Source: Muribaculaceae bacterium
GTDB lineage: Bacteria; Bacteroidota; Bacteroidia; Bacteroidales; Muribaculaceae
DNA: 64,000 nt
Reading direction: 5' to 3'
Assembly: GCA_009775125.1 (NCBI GenBank)
Contig: VSPD01000007.1
Location: 1-64,000, forward strand
Shown: piece by piece, positions 26,801 through 34,266 of the stretch
Numbering within the stretch: the first letter of the stretch is position 1
How the letters are laid out: each line of letters starts with the position of its first letter
The notes under the pieces: generated by a model
Databases searched by the model: none
What the model was told of the DNA's origin: nothing
The model's input: the letters and a program-made list of their open reading frames with translations, nothing else
Position numbers and translations under genes: made by a program

Positions 26801-26942
26801 TCATTCCGGTCATGTCGATAGCCTTCATCTGGGTAATGAAGTCATCGAGAATCGCGCCGAGATATTTAGGCGTGATGGAGTTAGAGGCTACCATCGCCTT
26901 CAGGGCATCGACCTTTTGTTGGAGAGAAGAGAAGTCAGTCAT
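20844..26942 (-). CDS. Very large multidomain tail fibre/appendage protein
   Basis: A 2032-aa protein. Residues about 15-150 are an Ala-rich coiled coil. About 550-850 look like beta-sandwich (Ig-like) repeats. About 860-1035 look like a LamG/concanavalin-type jelly roll. Around 1130-1200, GTSSQYYVVKNYKAKF and ADFAESSGTHN resemble CotH-type motifs. About 1780-1900 are leucine-rich repeats. It lies directly upstream of the two lectin-like genes and is likely the stalk or scaffold on which they are mounted. Domain calls are by eye; the CotH resemblance is weak. The GC content is higher in the middle, suggesting modular acquisition. Confidence 0.7.
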   Translation of the reverse strand: MTDFSSLQQKVDALKAMVASNSITPKYLGAILDDFITQMKAIDMTGMSDDVATALQKATTALSQSASALEKSGDALTASSSALQNALSAIEKANNAIVAATDAKTTASAANKTATEAKSMASNAQGNANGAIRLAEQAVKDAKAAGVRTISIDDLDTMGTDGSGTDLLNFLNDLATEGPQHTRYAVMETANGASRLVGTLDMFSDNMHHVITQVLETHNSFEDGQIVKGTHICEKLYRYYRSYNLSAPDRFGVERGQWSPWTECEPESLDALRKSVSTMNTNLSKQISAVSLALNTAMFTVKGHAYINANALMGVSRSIQFVDFTDWVKTNVTYISNLLPFGTIVRFISVDGWKEMRYIGANAGKDFQESSSWEELDSAGGSATGNVINIHEITNDWNATNRGEAAAKVPEKLRTGGRKITFMSAPGKWQSWQFTGALALDWSKEEFWRQEVRSVSINGAPSPDPDRDGNVDLSFEVPIDQTLNGESQRAVSNSAVVAGLAEVEGQIPAKHSFDAATRMLNVMDKDGNILESINIPGGGGSGDTNPTAIEIIVQSALQTTVKEGDACTVEYLWRHYNINNNVDTQYGGTAELLVGGAVVDRKMVTQGFNSFNVGPWLQSGLNTVRIRLTADDGLVSQSAAIRITAAALSLRSLYDISTANPVGSSAQVRYIVNGSGDKEVSFEMDSITSVETIKTSGATSIKTLGTSAFYHSVHTLTMQARRDLGNGNMLETDPVVFDMMFVSRDSYKPLIALQRPQTAPQYSTIEIPFAVYDPENAQSAIVEIYLGDTLVERQRVDRSLHTFSYRVRQYGPQTFTFKVQNSHLSTENEITVDVLQASTQIEAETDGLSLYLSALGRSNDADNRDDWSYTSEQGWYTAAQFQDVKFDAQSGWRKDKNGITALHLEKGATCFIPFKPFSTDAKQSGKTIEIEFSVSNCFDTTASLISCMMGNVGFDIKAQEAAISSALLKTVGTKFKQDERIRIGFVIEPVAGTNRFMHLFVKGKHSGVVQYDTNDYFVQNPAQGITMGNASCELDIYNIRIYEQALSFRQMLNNSIADMDDTRQMFAKLEANDIFNDESGLDEISYEKAVKKIACLTYIGELPKFKGDKKIGWLVYEDPEHSEDNFRVLVQIDVQGTSSQYYVVKNYKAKFKDLLQMANGTTAKKFALRCVDALGNPIPQKAVKTFCFKADFAESSGTHNTGAANMIDEILKAAGILTPMQEKDSTVRTTIYGHPCLMFHQETESSPKRFVGKYNFNNDKSTNDTFGFQDIEGFNAGMINRDDYLVWDGRLSELQGNADALAAAEDADATYYLIENAADSLNNHLVEYDDTAGAWVDKGEMWRWKAHLLAWGKNDGSTCTRAQGILDKVKAGELVENNVECWEFLNNGHPMCLFHSSDYTTQVSQGLGSWIKEAWLNKTDAQGKKVGPYWSGAFEPRYPDNDDNNIRYARGKVPEQLKRVTDWLASLAINDEKLTEAEKQAKTQLFTGQISSYFNKRMALAYDLIRQGFVAADQGAKNMMWAIIDGIIYIIFYDNDTIWLINNEGRIMFIPYVENHSKDELGKYVFNGESSTLWNHIERGLQSEQRQLYADMVAAGFTYERALYWFNERQSDKWCEAVKNADSKYKYIDSFGNLSEDGSGQTNNYLDMAQGDREEHRKWAMYERFQYQNAKWGAGSFRESRIYLRANTAGESSVPAKVAVDLTAAQDWYFAFRFSANDGWNPQRIEEGKTVHFEAPAGSMPNDTETYIHQADRLSDIGDISTLYPTTCDIAQGRMLRQLVVGNKTAGYRGKLAELTFGTHPLLKYINVVNLQTLAKPLDVSGCTALEEIEAQGSAITGVNLAAGCNISKMHLPETLVQLRLADLPMLSSEGLVLDGVGNIHMVDITNCPNLNPMDILEQITQEPGNSLQYVRISGAKMQGSGEELNRLLELGVHGVTDQLGKPEINGTYELTSIIDPTDIEAYEQSFEGLDMVLAVEAVIKEIDAVNGESAGVDTDANVELPVTIDNVIDHVRYFNGETYAEWLARFAAENY

Positions 26943-27000
26943 AATGTTGGTTGATTATGATCCAAATTTAGTGAGAGAATATTTGTGGTTAAAAGACGAT

Positions 27001-27459
27001 TCACGACCAACCCTTTTGCCGGTAGTATGAAGTGCTGCTCTCAGCCTTGTCGGAATCCAGAGCCGCGCAGAACATTGACACGAATTCATTACCCAGAGAG
27101 TCGGCCATAAAGTCGCGCAATGCCATCACCGAGGAATAATATTTGAGCGAGAACCACTTTCGGCGTTCACGCACTCGGCCATGTTTCTCAATGTGGGCCT
27201 GGTTATGATCATGGTCGCCATGGCGTAGCTCGCGGCCCACACCGAGGTCTTGCCAAAGGCCATATTCGAGAAAATTCTGCGAAAGTGTAATGTCGTAGAA
27301 TCTACCATCAGCACGCACCGGCAACTCTATCGGGGAGCGCCAGAGCGCACCCGTATTCATCACTTTCAGCTTTTGGATACGTTCATGCCATATATCAATC
27401 ATGGTTTTATTCCATGCTGTGATATATTTTTTGCGCGATTCTACGGATTCGTCAGCCAT
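27001..27459 (-). CDS. Putative head-tail connector or tail completion protein
   Basis: A 152-aa basic protein between the large tail protein and the connector genes. It contains a His-rich stretch (RHGDHDHNQAHIEKHGR) that could bind metal. It is not recognised as a family. It overlaps the upstream gene by 19 bp, so the two are translated together. The function is inferred from its place after the portal-side genes and before tail fibre genes. Confidence 0.4.
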   Translation of the reverse strand: MADESVESRKKYITAWNKTMIDIWHERIQKLKVMNTGALWRSPIELPVRADGRFYDITLSQNFLEYGLWQDLGVGRELRHGDHDHNQAHIEKHGRVRERRKWFSLKYYSSVMALRDFMADSLGNEFVSMFCAALDSDKAESSTSYYRQKGWS

Positions 27460-27941
27460 TCGTCAGGGTTGAAAACGAGGTTTGTGTAAGTGTCAACTGC
27501 AATCTGGAAATATGCACAGGCACAGCCGGTGAAGAAGTAGCGGTCAATCTCGTTGAAGTTTATATTCTCATCGAGGAACACGCAGTTCTCTGACAGACGA
27601 GTGCGCTCCATCAACAGCACCGACATGAACTGTCGAAACAGCTCGCGCATATTGGCCATACATTCCTCGCGGGCTTCCATATCGTCCTCGGCATGACGCA
27701 TGGCCAGAAACACGGTTTTCACTCGCCGGGTGTGCGGTGAGTTTTCTATGGCCATATAGCCCTGCGATGTATCGTCCACGGCCACGAAAGCCGCTGACGA
27801 GTACATTCTGTCAAGAGCGCCCTGAAATCCTTCAAGCGACGACACACGGGCAAAGACATATCCGTTGTCTTTGGCGTGACGGTTGTTTTCGGTCAGCCGT
27901 TCAAAGAAAGCGGCTGCATCCCAGTTGAAATTCTGTTTCAT
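27441..27941 (-). CDS. Putative neck/tail assembly protein
   Basis: A 166-aa protein beginning MKQNFNWDAAAFFERL, a soluble mixed alpha/beta sequence with no motif I recognise. It is preceded by a short palindromic repeat and overlaps the next gene. Size and order resemble tail-terminator or neck proteins of long-tailed phages, but this is inference only. Confidence 0.4.
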   Translation of the reverse strand: MKQNFNWDAAAFFERLTENNRHAKDNGYVFARVSSLEGFQGALDRMYSSAAFVAVDDTSQGYMAIENSPHTRRVKTVFLAMRHAEDDMEAREECMANMRELFRQFMSVLLMERTRLSENCVFLDENINFNEIDRYFFTGCACAYFQIAVDTYTNLVFNPDEWLTNP

Positions 27942-27973
27942 TTAACATGCTGTTTTATGATGGCTGCGGTTCA

Positions 27974-28000
27974 GCAATACTCAAGCGAGCTTGGCATTGC
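27974..28000. repeat. Phage intergenic palindrome
   Basis: GCAATACTCAAGC ... GCTTGGCATTGC is an imperfect inverted repeat preceded by GGCTGCGGTTC. A longer relative at 39712-39779 has the same left flank. Both sit in gaps between late genes. Confidence 0.5.
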
Positions 28001-28014
28001 ATTCACCTTGCACA

Positions 28015-28797
28015 TCATTTTTTTGAGGGGTATTTCTTATTTAGTTCGTCATATTCTCGGGCCTGTGCGTCGAGTTCGGTTAGAGCACGGATAGCTCCCA
28101 TTGCCAAGATTTCACTTTCCTTAGTGATATCACCCTTGGTAAGCGCTCGGATCTGAGCGTCCATATTGCGGCGCATTGAGTCGGCCGATGGTGCTTCCCC
28201 TACTTCACCAGGCTTGAAAAAGTTTGGGAACATATCGCTGGCCATAGACTTCACGGCAGCCCACCAGTAGAAAATTCCAAGAAGCTCAGCAGCATCAGGC
28301 TTGATATCTGGCTTATTGTAAAGTATTTCGGCCATTTGGCGCAACATATCCTCGTTTGAGGTTAGTTGATACACTTGCCAGAGGGCTTCACAGGCGAGCC
28401 AGTTGTCGAAAGTGAAGTCGCCGGAAATATCTGCGGGCACAGCCTTGGCTCCGTCAACAATATCGAGGCGCACCGGTTCGGTTGGCAATTCCTTTGCCCA
28501 TACAAGATGTGTGATTGCCGAGGCCATTTGTCCGGCGGTTACTTTGAATTCTTCTTGGTCATGAGCGACGAGCCAACCGTCAGCATAGGCGCAAATCAAC
28601 CTGAGGCCGCTCCATTTCAGAAGGCAAATGGTGGCCACTTGGGCTGATGATTGCAACGAGTAGTCGTCAAGAGAGCGGAAGCCGACATTCCGGTTGGAGA
28701 GCTGCACCTCGACCATCGTTTGGAAGAGAAATCTGAGCTGATCTTGCGAAAGTTCAGCCCACGATTTCGGCACTGTCAGGTTGATTGTCGTTGCCAT
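28015..28797 (-). CDS. Phage late-region protein of unknown function
   Basis: A 260-aa soluble, mainly helical protein. Its stop of the upstream partner and its own ATG overlap by one base (28797), showing tight coupling with the connector-like gene before it. The C-terminus is highly charged and ends in Lys residues. No family is recognised. By position between connector and tail genes it might be a tail assembly chaperone or a neck protein. Confidence 0.4.
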   Translation of the reverse strand: MATTINLTVPKSWAELSQDQLRFLFQTMVEVQLSNRNVGFRSLDDYSLQSSAQVATICLLKWSGLRLICAYADGWLVAHDQEEFKVTAGQMASAITHLVWAKELPTEPVRLDIVDGAKAVPADISGDFTFDNWLACEALWQVYQLTSNEDMLRQMAEILYNKPDIKPDAAELLGIFYWWAAVKSMASDMFPNFFKPGEVGEAPSADSMRRNMDAQIRALTKGDITKESEILAMGAIRALTELDAQAREYDELNKKYPSKK

Positions 28798-29621
28798 CAG
28801 AAATAATAACCTCCTTTCACGTCGTTCTTGAAAGGCTCAGGCTTGAAACGGACTCCAATTTCGGCCTGCCACCGTGAATAGAGATCGGGATAGGATTTAA
28901 GCTGCTCGAGCAACGGGCGAATCAGGTGCCAAACCTCGTGGTCGTCCGGGCATTTTGCCTTTTGGTCGCGCATATGAAATCCGATGTATCGGAGTTCCGC
29001 TTCGCGGATCTTCGATACCAAAGGTGTCAGGTCAGAAAGGAAATATTGTTGGTTACGTAGCACATTAATCACTGAACCAAGGTAATTTTCTTCCACCTCC
29101 TGCTCAAAGCGCAGCGCATGTGAGCGCATTGTGCGGTAGGTAGTCATAACGTCCGACATGCTGCGGAAACGCCACACCTCGTTGAGATTTGGTATAAACG
29201 TGGCCAGCCACCACTGCCCGATATCCGAGTTTCTCCATGACTCGTAGCTGTATAGCAAAAACACCAGAGCATCGAGGTTTTGATCGACAAAAGAGTTGAT
29301 CGATGCAATAAGGCGTTCAACTCGTTCCTTCGAGGCCGGGGCACGGCCATCGGTATTGATAACAGCAAAGCCCGAAGGACTGAGTGAGAGGTCGAGCGAC
29401 GGCACCGCCAAAGAGAATGCCTTGAACACAATGACCTTCTCGACAAGGTTGAGCGCCTGGCCGGAAGGCTCGAGGGCTCCAATCACATTTTGCTCCAGCC
29501 ATTCCTTCGCTGAGTCAAGCCATGGGCGCAGTTTATCAAGCAAGGGAGTTTCACCCTTGACTTCGTGAATTACATTAGGAATAAGTTCACGAATACGATC
29601 ATTAGTCAGTTGCAAGTTCAT
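28797..29621 (-). CDS. DUF6712-like putative head-tail connector
   Basis: A 274-aa protein immediately downstream of the portal, overlapping it by 20 bp. The helical N-terminal half (KVIVFKAFSLAVPSLDLSLSPSGFAVI) and general plan resemble DUF6712 proteins found beside portals in Bacteroidetes phages; this resemblance is from memory and modest. A role as head-tail connector follows from position. Confidence 0.45.
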   Translation of the reverse strand: MNLQLTNDRIRELIPNVIHEVKGETPLLDKLRPWLDSAKEWLEQNVIGALEPSGQALNLVEKVIVFKAFSLAVPSLDLSLSPSGFAVINTDGRAPASKERVERLIASINSFVDQNLDALVFLLYSYESWRNSDIGQWWLATFIPNLNEVWRFRSMSDVMTTYRTMRSHALRFEQEVEENYLGSVINVLRNQQYFLSDLTPLVSKIREAELRYIGFHMRDQKAKCPDDHEVWHLIRPLLEQLKSYPDLYSRWQAEIGVRFKPEPFKNDVKGGYYF

Positions 29622-30963
29622 CGTCGCTGGGTTTTGCGGTTACTTCTTTAGCATCGGTATGTTCATCGAGTGTTGTCAGTTGTATGAATGGGCAGTCAGG
29701 GTGCACTTTCTTCCAGCCGTTGTAGCGAATTATAATTTTATGCACCGGGAAGAGGACATCTCGATACGGTTTTTTCAGGGCCTGTGCAATCGTGTATAGC
29801 TCGCGCTTGTCAGATCCTGAGTTGTTAGTTTGAGATTTGCCCGGCACTGAGCCGACAAGGTTAGAGTGGACGCGCATTGTGAAACACAGCACGTTGATGG
29901 CCTCGGCGATGTCGCTCTCCCAGTCGCCACCCTCCTTCGTTTTGGAATCGATGGGCGTAACGGTGATGTCGGGGGACTCACCTTTACCGTCAAGCGAGAT
30001 GCTTTTGCCGGTGAAGAGCACCGAGCCGGTGTTCTCCACGTTGGTAAGGAACTCCAGCATTTCGCGTTTCTTCTCGTTCATCAGTTTCACTTGGTCGTCT
30101 CTGGAAACGACGTGTTGCTTGGCAAACAGATCATCCCAGTAGCGGCTCGAGACCTCGATGATGTATTTGATTGGAGCCGCATTTTTCAATTTAGACTCCT
30201 TGGCCGCTCCGATGAGCCGCTTGATGTTATACCAATTACCACGGAACAAAGCGGCATAGTGCGGTATCGGGTAATACATGGAGTCCACCCCGGGGAAACG
30301 CGACAATATTGCGAACTTGCGAGTTTTCGTGCGCGAAGCTTCAGGATTGTTCCTGGTGCTTCGCAGACCCATGCGCTGCTGTAGGTCTTTCCATGGCGAA
30401 CGAGGGTCAAGGAGTTCAATTTCCTCGACGATGTCACCCGGCTGCATATTTCTGAAAGAGCCAAAAAGAACCTTGGTAATTTTTCCTGTTTTCGGATCCG
30501 CCGGACAAAAGCGGCAATAACATGCCGGTTTGCGGTGCAGCTCTACTATTTTTGAGCCGTCCTCGTTCAGGATAATCACCGAAATGGCAAAGTTAAAGTA
30601 CATCAGGTCTTGGCATACACCGAGGAAATAATCCGGCAGGGGGTTGTCGAAAACAAAGTCTTCCACCTCCTGCTGCACTGCTTTTGTGGCGGTGGTGGTG
30701 CAATATCGCAGACCACTTCCATAGCAAACTTCGGCGTTGAACACCTGGCAGGTGGCCAATGTTTCATCGGCCTCTATAAGGTCAATGATATTATAAGGCA
30801 TCTGGTCATCAGCGCCCCATGCCACATAATCCTTACCGTTGAGACATCGAGTCGGCAAATTGCCGTCCTCGCGGAACACAGAGGCGGTTTTCGTTACGAT
30901 AGCTGCTCTGGCGTTCGTCATCGGAATGTCGTGAATTGAGAATGTATCGATAAATGTTTCCAT
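29602..30963 (-). CDS. Phage portal protein
   Basis: A 453-aa protein of portal size. Portal-like features are the N-terminal region with WGADDQMPYNIIDLIEADETLATC, the helical FDNPLPDYFLGVCQDLMYFNFAI stretch, and the long C-terminal helix with VGSVPGKSQTNNSGSDKRELY, a loop typical of portals that contact DNA. The portal forms the dodecameric ring through which DNA enters the capsid. The gene is separated from terminase by the lysis cassette, an unusual order. Confidence 0.78.
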   Translation of the reverse strand: METFIDTFSIHDIPMTNARAAIVTKTASVFREDGNLPTRCLNGKDYVAWGADDQMPYNIIDLIEADETLATCQVFNAEVCYGSGLRYCTTTATKAVQQEVEDFVFDNPLPDYFLGVCQDLMYFNFAISVIILNEDGSKIVELHRKPACYCRFCPADPKTGKITKVLFGSFRNMQPGDIVEEIELLDPRSPWKDLQQRMGLRSTRNNPEASRTKTRKFAILSRFPGVDSMYYPIPHYAALFRGNWYNIKRLIGAAKESKLKNAAPIKYIIEVSSRYWDDLFAKQHVVSRDDQVKLMNEKKREMLEFLTNVENTGSVLFTGKSISLDGKGESPDITVTPIDSKTKEGGDWESDIAEAINVLCFTMRVHSNLVGSVPGKSQTNNSGSDKRELYTIAQALKKPYRDVLFPVHKIIIRYNGWKKVHPDCPFIQLTTLDEHTDAKEVTAKPSDDELATD

Positions 30964-30978
30964 ATTGGAGAGAGTTTT

Positions 30979-31221
30979 TTAGAGATAGACTTCAAAATCG
31001 TCTATTCCGATGATACATACATCGTGAATAGTCCTGATTTGGCCGCTTTTGAGTTGTTTTATGTTCCTTGTTCCTTTGTAATAATCATATCGTAGCGACA
31101 CGGCATTCTTGTAATGTATCAGCGAGCCGTCTTTAAGGCGAACCACTGTCAGCTCGACCGGTTGGCCGGAGTCAAGCATTTTGCGAGCCTGCGATATGTG
31201 TATGCCTTTTTTTTTGATCAT
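30979..31221 (-). CDS. Small phage late protein
   Basis: An 80-aa basic, beta-rich protein located 15 bp before the portal gene; it overlaps the upstream gene by 4 bp. It begins with a Lys run and ends GIDDFEVYL. No family recognised. A small decoration or connector role is possible but only from context. Confidence 0.45.
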   Translation of the reverse strand: MIKKKGIHISQARKMLDSGQPVELTVVRLKDGSLIHYKNAVSLRYDYYKGTRNIKQLKSGQIRTIHDVCIIGIDDFEVYL

Positions 31222-32291
31222 GCGAACTCAGCGGTAAATTCGTGAGAGAAAATATGTGAAACACCGGGAGCAAGAGCGTCCATTTCAGCGTCGAGAAGTG
31301 CCGGACGGTCGCCCACCAGACGGAAGGTAAATTTCATTGTCACCAGAGAGTCATCATCATTATCCACTTCACAAGAGTGGTCGGTAATAATGATTTTGTA
31401 ATTATCAGCTCCGCCGCACAGCTCGACATCGTAAGAGCAAATAAGTTGCTCAATAGTCTGGGCCTGGTCAGCGGTAAGTGCACCGGTTTCCACCTCGTAA
31501 GTTCGGTTTATCACCTGATTATAATGGCGTGAGCGGCCACTACAAATAGCGGTGTCGCGGTCGGCCACGGTTTTTCGTTTCACCTTGCTCACAACGTCCA
31601 CATATTCGGGAGCATTGAAAAGATTCAGGAAGCGGAATGTAAGGTAATCCGGGTCTTCAACCACATAAAATATCTTTTGGATAGCCCCGTATTCAATGGT
31701 AAAATAAGCCACACGCATTATATCCTCTCCTGCTTCGTAGTCGGTTTGATTGAGCGCGAAGCGAATAATCTCACTAACAGAGAAAGATACCCATTTAGAA
31801 CCGGCAGCGCGAGTAAAATCACGCTCCACCATGGCAATTCTGCCATCAGAATCCGTGCCGACAACTTTAATGTGGTAGGGTTGGGAACCAGTAAAATGAT
31901 GTGTCAAGCATATAGCTGAGTAGCGGTGCACTATTGACGTACGGGACGTAGTCCAGAAGCACTGTCTATAATCGAAGTCTGAATTGAGTTCAAAAGTACA
32001 GTAAAGCGCTATAAAATCAAGTGAGACGCCGTCAATAACCACGGACATCATATCGGTGATGCGCCCTTTGGCGCGAAACCGCTCCTCGATTAATTTCCCA
32101 AGTGCAGACAACTCCACAACCCCATTAAAGGCATATAGCGTAGTCTTGAAGAACACGTCAATTTCACCTTCAGGGTCGCGAATGACAGAAACCTCGACCT
32201 TAACTTTGTCGGTCCTGGCACTAATGGTGTCAAGCCGAGACGTAAGCGTATATTCGTCAAGTGGTAGATTTGTAATAAATTCTGTTGCCAT
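31218..32291 (-). CDS. Putative tail/baseplate structural protein
   Basis: A 357-aa, beta-rich protein with no signal peptide. No family motif is visible. It starts just before a run with the portal (4-bp overlap with the 80-aa gene). The upstream 140 bp (32292-32432) hold no gene, only an imperfect 10-bp hairpin (32391-32414). Position suggests a virion component. Confidence 0.4.
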   Translation of the reverse strand: MATEFITNLPLDEYTLTSRLDTISARTDKVKVEVSVIRDPEGEIDVFFKTTLYAFNGVVELSALGKLIEERFRAKGRITDMMSVVIDGVSLDFIALYCTFELNSDFDYRQCFWTTSRTSIVHRYSAICLTHHFTGSQPYHIKVVGTDSDGRIAMVERDFTRAAGSKWVSFSVSEIIRFALNQTDYEAGEDIMRVAYFTIEYGAIQKIFYVVEDPDYLTFRFLNLFNAPEYVDVVSKVKRKTVADRDTAICSGRSRHYNQVINRTYEVETGALTADQAQTIEQLICSYDVELCGGADNYKIIITDHSCEVDNDDDSLVTMKFTFRLVGDRPALLDAEMDALAPGVSHIFSHEFTAEFA

Positions 32292-32432
32292 ACTACAAAA
32301 TTAAATTGTTGAGATAGTGCGATAAAAGACAAACGGCTCGCGGTTGCCCTTCGTGGGTACCGTGAGTCGCGTGGAGTCCCCCTCGAAGCTGCTCGCCTCA
32401 TTTGTGAGGTGAGCAACTTTGATGAGTGGCAT

Positions 32433-33197
32433 TTATTCGGCTTCTGCGGTGGCTTTTTTACGCTTCTTCGGCTCTTCAAGCTGTTCGCATATTGCAACGC
32501 GCTTTCCTGCCCTCACCAATTTGGGCAGATAGGTGTCAAGCGCGTGATGCGGAAAGCCAGCCAGCTCGATATAGTTGTCCTTGCCGTTGGCGCGGCGCGT
32601 CAGTGTGATTTTCAGCACCTCGGCGCAGATTACGGCATCCTCGCCAAATGTTTCATAGAAATCCCCTACTCTGAACAATAGCACTGCATCGGGGTGCTTC
32701 TTCTTCATTTCTCGGTATTGTTGCATTAGGGGCGTGTCCGACACCTTGCGGCTGATGCGCTTGGGCTTCTCGGCCTTTACGTCCTCTACTTGGGGCGCGG
32801 CTTCGGCTTGGGCGACTTCTTCCTTGGTGGCCTCGGCTTCTTTCTCGGCCTTGGCTTCTGCGGCTTTTTGGGCGCGTGTGCTCACTGCGCCTGTCCGCTT
32901 TATCTCGGCTTGCAACAGGGCGAAAGCGTGCTTCGATATAGGGCAATTTTCCCCTTTCAGCATAAAGGCATAGTTCAGAGCGTTGGCCGCATTGCCAAAA
33001 TTGCAGATGTGCCAGATGGAGCGGTCCGACATATACGTGCCTACGCTGATTGTCTGGGGGTAGGCTACGGCTTCCCCTGCTATCATTTCAAGATAGGCCT
33101 GGGGTGCGATGAATGCGGTGACGCATACTGCCGTGGGCATTGTTGCGGCGGCTTGGGTGAACAGATTGGCGGCGGTGGTGTTTGTTGTTGTCTGCAT
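32433..33197 (-). CDS. Phage protein with a C-terminal MutS domain I
   Basis: A 254-aa protein. Residues 1-95 are unrecognised. An Ala/Glu/Lys-rich linker follows to about 145. The C-terminal ~95 residues match the N-terminal mismatch-recognition domain of MutS: TPLMQQYREMKKKHPD, LLFRVGDFYETFGEDA, and AGFPHHALDTYLPKLV with VAICEQLEEPK. The FYE triad that stacks into mismatched DNA is intact, but the MutS ATPase and clamp domains are absent. It may bind DNA distortions or compete with host mismatch repair; that is inference. It is encoded between lysis and portal genes. Confidence 0.78.
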   Translation of the reverse strand: MQTTTNTTAANLFTQAAATMPTAVCVTAFIAPQAYLEMIAGEAVAYPQTISVGTYMSDRSIWHICNFGNAANALNYAFMLKGENCPISKHAFALLQAEIKRTGAVSTRAQKAAEAKAEKEAEATKEEVAQAEAAPQVEDVKAEKPKRISRKVSDTPLMQQYREMKKKHPDAVLLFRVGDFYETFGEDAVICAEVLKITLTRRANGKDNYIELAGFPHHALDTYLPKLVRAGKRVAICEQLEEPKKRKKATAEAE

Positions 33198-33216
33198 GTT
33201 GTTTTGTTTTTGAAAG

Positions 33217-33387
33217 TTAGCGATTGATATTGAACACTCGGAAAAAGGCGTTATAGACTTCTACCTCAAAATGTGAATGACCATTCAGCGATATTTCATT
33301 TATCGGATTGGAGGAGAGGTGAGAAGCTTTTACACCCTCTTGGGCTTTCTTGCTTTCAGGCTTCTTTGTGGCTGTGGGCTGTTCCAT
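33217..33387 (-). CDS. Small hydrophilic phage protein
   Basis: A 56-aa protein, Lys- and Ser-rich in its first half, located 19 bp before the MutS-like gene. An earlier ATG (33408) would add seven residues. No family recognised. Codon pattern and tight spacing are the only support. Confidence 0.4.
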   Translation of the reverse strand: MEQPTATKKPESKKAQEGVKASHLSSNPINEISLNGHSHFEVEVYNAFFRVFNINR

Positions 33388-33408
33388 ATTCTTAATTTTT
33401 TGATTCAT

Positions 33409-33969
33409 TTTTCGTCCTTGTTATCGAGTTTGATTTAGCTTTTACATTGCCAAACGAGGGTGGACGAAGCTCAAAAGCCAAATTTTTGTCAAAAATACTC
33501 TCACCGCCGGGAGGAAGATTTTTGAAACAAAGTGCATCTCAATTTGGCCAGAGCGGAGGCTGCCCTAACTTTGCGATGTGAATAGCGTCCAAATCATATC
33601 TCGGTGACATGGACATCTGAAAAATGAACCGGAGAATTTTCATATCATGACAGCACACCGACACATAGCAGCCGGTGCGTAGCAGACAGCAAGAATGTCC
33701 GAGAGGAAGCCGCGTTAACGGCTGGCACCTTTCGGCTGAGACCTCAGGCTCAGTGCGTAGCATGCCGGAGTGGCCCGTAGGGCAACGCCAAAAAAAATAA
33801 AACTGTTGAAACATACCTAAATCCACCAAAATCTACAAAATAAGAGGTTTCAGCGTGAAAAATTCACGTTAGAATGCCATTTCCTGTATAAAATGGACAA
33901 AATAAAAGGTCGCCCCCGAATAAACGAGAACGACCTGTGAAGGAGAGAGAAGAGTGAGAGGAGAATGAG
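33409..33969. other. Non-coding late-region gap
   Basis: A 560-bp interval between the lysis cassette and the MutS-like gene without a credible gene. The part from about 33650 to 33790 is structured and GC-rich (see the next entry). The remainder is AT-rich, and no TAnnTTTG box in the right place was found. Confidence 0.5.
33645..33790. ncRNA. Candidate structured RNA with repeated GTGCGTAGCA
   Basis: GTGCGTAGCA occurs at 33675-33684 and 33753-33762. Between and after them are AGCCG/CGGCT (33708-33723), CTGAG/CTCAG (33736-33753) and GCCC/GGGC (33773-33783). An A8 run follows at 33790, which would be a U-run on the other strand. Strand is undecided. No coding gene fits. Confidence 0.3.
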
Positions 33970-34266
33970 TTAGCCGTCGATAGCTAAAAGATAGGCCGCG
34001 AGCCACGGAAGCCAACAGAGAGCGAATCCGCCGTAGAATGTATAGAGGAGATTCCAGAAGCAGAAGTGGTTTCCGGACGCATTGGAGTCATGAAGCTCCT
34101 TAATTACGCCGATCACCAATACCGAACCGAGAGCCACCACGACAGTCCACCAAGGCATGTGAGGAGGAATGCGGGCAAAAATAACGCCCACCAAAATAGC
34201 GATGACAGCGCCCATGATGAAATGGAGCCACTTGTCATATCCGCATTTGTCGTTGCAGAGAGCCAT
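33970..34266 (-). CDS. YfiM/DUF2279-like inner-membrane protein of the lysis cassette
   Basis: A 98-aa protein with three hydrophobic segments. DKWLHFIMGAVIAI and, after the second segment, IKELHDS follow the KWxHF...KExxD pattern of the YfiM/DUF2279 group. It is the last gene of the lysis cassette and its start overlaps the u-spanin stop by one base. A role in lysis or envelope adjustment follows from position; activity is unknown. Confidence 0.5.
   Translation of the reverse strand: MALCNDKCGYDKWLHFIMGAVIAILVGVIFARIPPHMPWWTVVVALGSVLVIGVIKELHDSNASGNHFCFWNLLYTFYGGFALCWLPWLAAYLLAIDG

Noticed and set aside
33539..33829. 96-codon open frame
   Set aside because: Spans the hairpin-rich section and has a Cys/Pro/Arg-rich composition unlike its neighbours.
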